64,000 bases of DNA, taken from an uncultured Lachnospiraceae bacterium. GTDB lineage: Bacteria; Bacillota; Clostridia; Lachnospirales; Lachnospiraceae. The DNA is taken from NCBI GenBank assembly GCA_910584685.1, contig CAJUAO010000006.1, positions 80,402 through 144,401 on the forward strand. The letters are read 5' to 3'. The notes under the pieces were generated by a model. It was not told the origin of the DNA. It did no database searches and worked only from the letters and a program-made list of their open reading frames with translations. The translations under genes and the position numbers were made by a program. Each line of letters begins with the position of its first letter. Position 1 is the first letter of the stretch. Shown here one piece after another: positions 63,781 through 64,000 of the stretch.

Positions 63781-64000
63781 AATTTGTATGGGTAAAATAT
63801 GTTTTTCCTCACATGGAATCCGGGTATGTCCCATTAAAAGGCTCTAGGAGGCGGAATGGGGAGGGCTTAAGGGGAGGCAGGCAGCTAAATATAATTTTTT
63901 AAAGCTTCGGAACATGGAAGAAATTCTATCAACAAAATACCGCCACCTTCCAAGCTGCGAGCGTAACTCGCAAGGGGCTAAAGAGCAAGCCCCCTGCTCA
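63781..64000. repeat. Large palindromic dispersed repeat, copy cut by window end
   Basis: These 220 bases match 37425-37644 without gaps. Apart from the first ~15 bases only about three mismatches were seen (for example at 63807, 63850 and 63954). The match continues to the window edge, so the right arm should lie outside. Like the first copy it lies just after the stop of a plus-strand gene. Confidence 0.92.

Overview
The window looks like a chromosome segment from a fibre-degrading anaerobe of the Clostridia, most likely family Lachnospiraceae. This is inferred from gene content, not from a database search. The DNA is AT-rich, ribosome binding sites are strong AGGAGG types, and TTG/GTG starts are frequent. 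The fused 1,259-residue PurL, clpC next to radA, a COG3044-type ATPase, a YczE-like membrane protein and many GH/ABC sugar genes all fit. No phage, integrase, transposase or CRISPR array is visible.

Layout. 1-6.0 kb: housekeeping genes (end of a K/E-rich protein, clpC, a small conserved protein, radA), a soluble chemoreceptor-like signalling protein, tRNA-Trp and a small protein. 6.0-10.7 kb: PfkB-type sugar kinase, GH42 beta-galactosidase and a GH30 lipoprotein, each of the first two with a clear promoter. 10.7-17.7 kb: nuclease-helicase fusion, DUF1461 membrane protein and purL. 17.7-33.2 kb: surface and transport region. It holds a LamG lectin-like protein, then one co-oriented cluster from a single strong promoter at 19388: a very large solute-binding protein, two permeases, an NHL/TPR/Yip1-like membrane protein, a DUF5696-like secreted protein, two more permeases and a second solute-binding lipoprotein, closed by a strong terminator at 33199. 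No ATPase is encoded there. 33.4-37.4 kb: GH36 and GH43 enzymes. 37.4-40.1 kb: a large palindromic repeat and, on the minus strand, a COG3044-type ATPase preceded by a leader with a 22-codon ORF and an intrinsic terminator. 40.1-47.4 kb: tldD/pmbA pair, EF-G paralogue, AhpC and AhpF-like reductase. 47.9-50.3 kb: GH51 arabinofuranosidase. 50.4-56.2 kb: heterodimeric ABC exporter, esterase-like hydrolase and MATE transporter. 56.2-57.8 kb: Phd-type antitoxin with a toxin broken by a nonsense codon, then a minus-strand SDR. 58-62.7 kb: polyamine importer potABCD. 62.8-64 kb: tRNA-Thr, YczE-like protein and a second copy of the palindromic repeat, cut by the window end.

How it fits together. The glycosidases (GH42, GH30, GH36, GH43, GH51) with two sugar importers suggest uptake and intracellular breakdown of galactose- and arabinose-containing plant polysaccharide fragments, such as arabinogalactan or pectin side chains. 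GH30 acts outside the cell and the others inside. The substrate is inferred from enzyme families only.

The best candidates for something undescribed are (1) the 13.6-kb dual-importer cluster with its NHL/TPR/Yip1 and DUF5696 proteins, (2) the leader-peptide/attenuator arrangement in front of the COG3044 ATPase, and (3) two families of structured intergenic repeats, one with compensatory changes in its hairpin.
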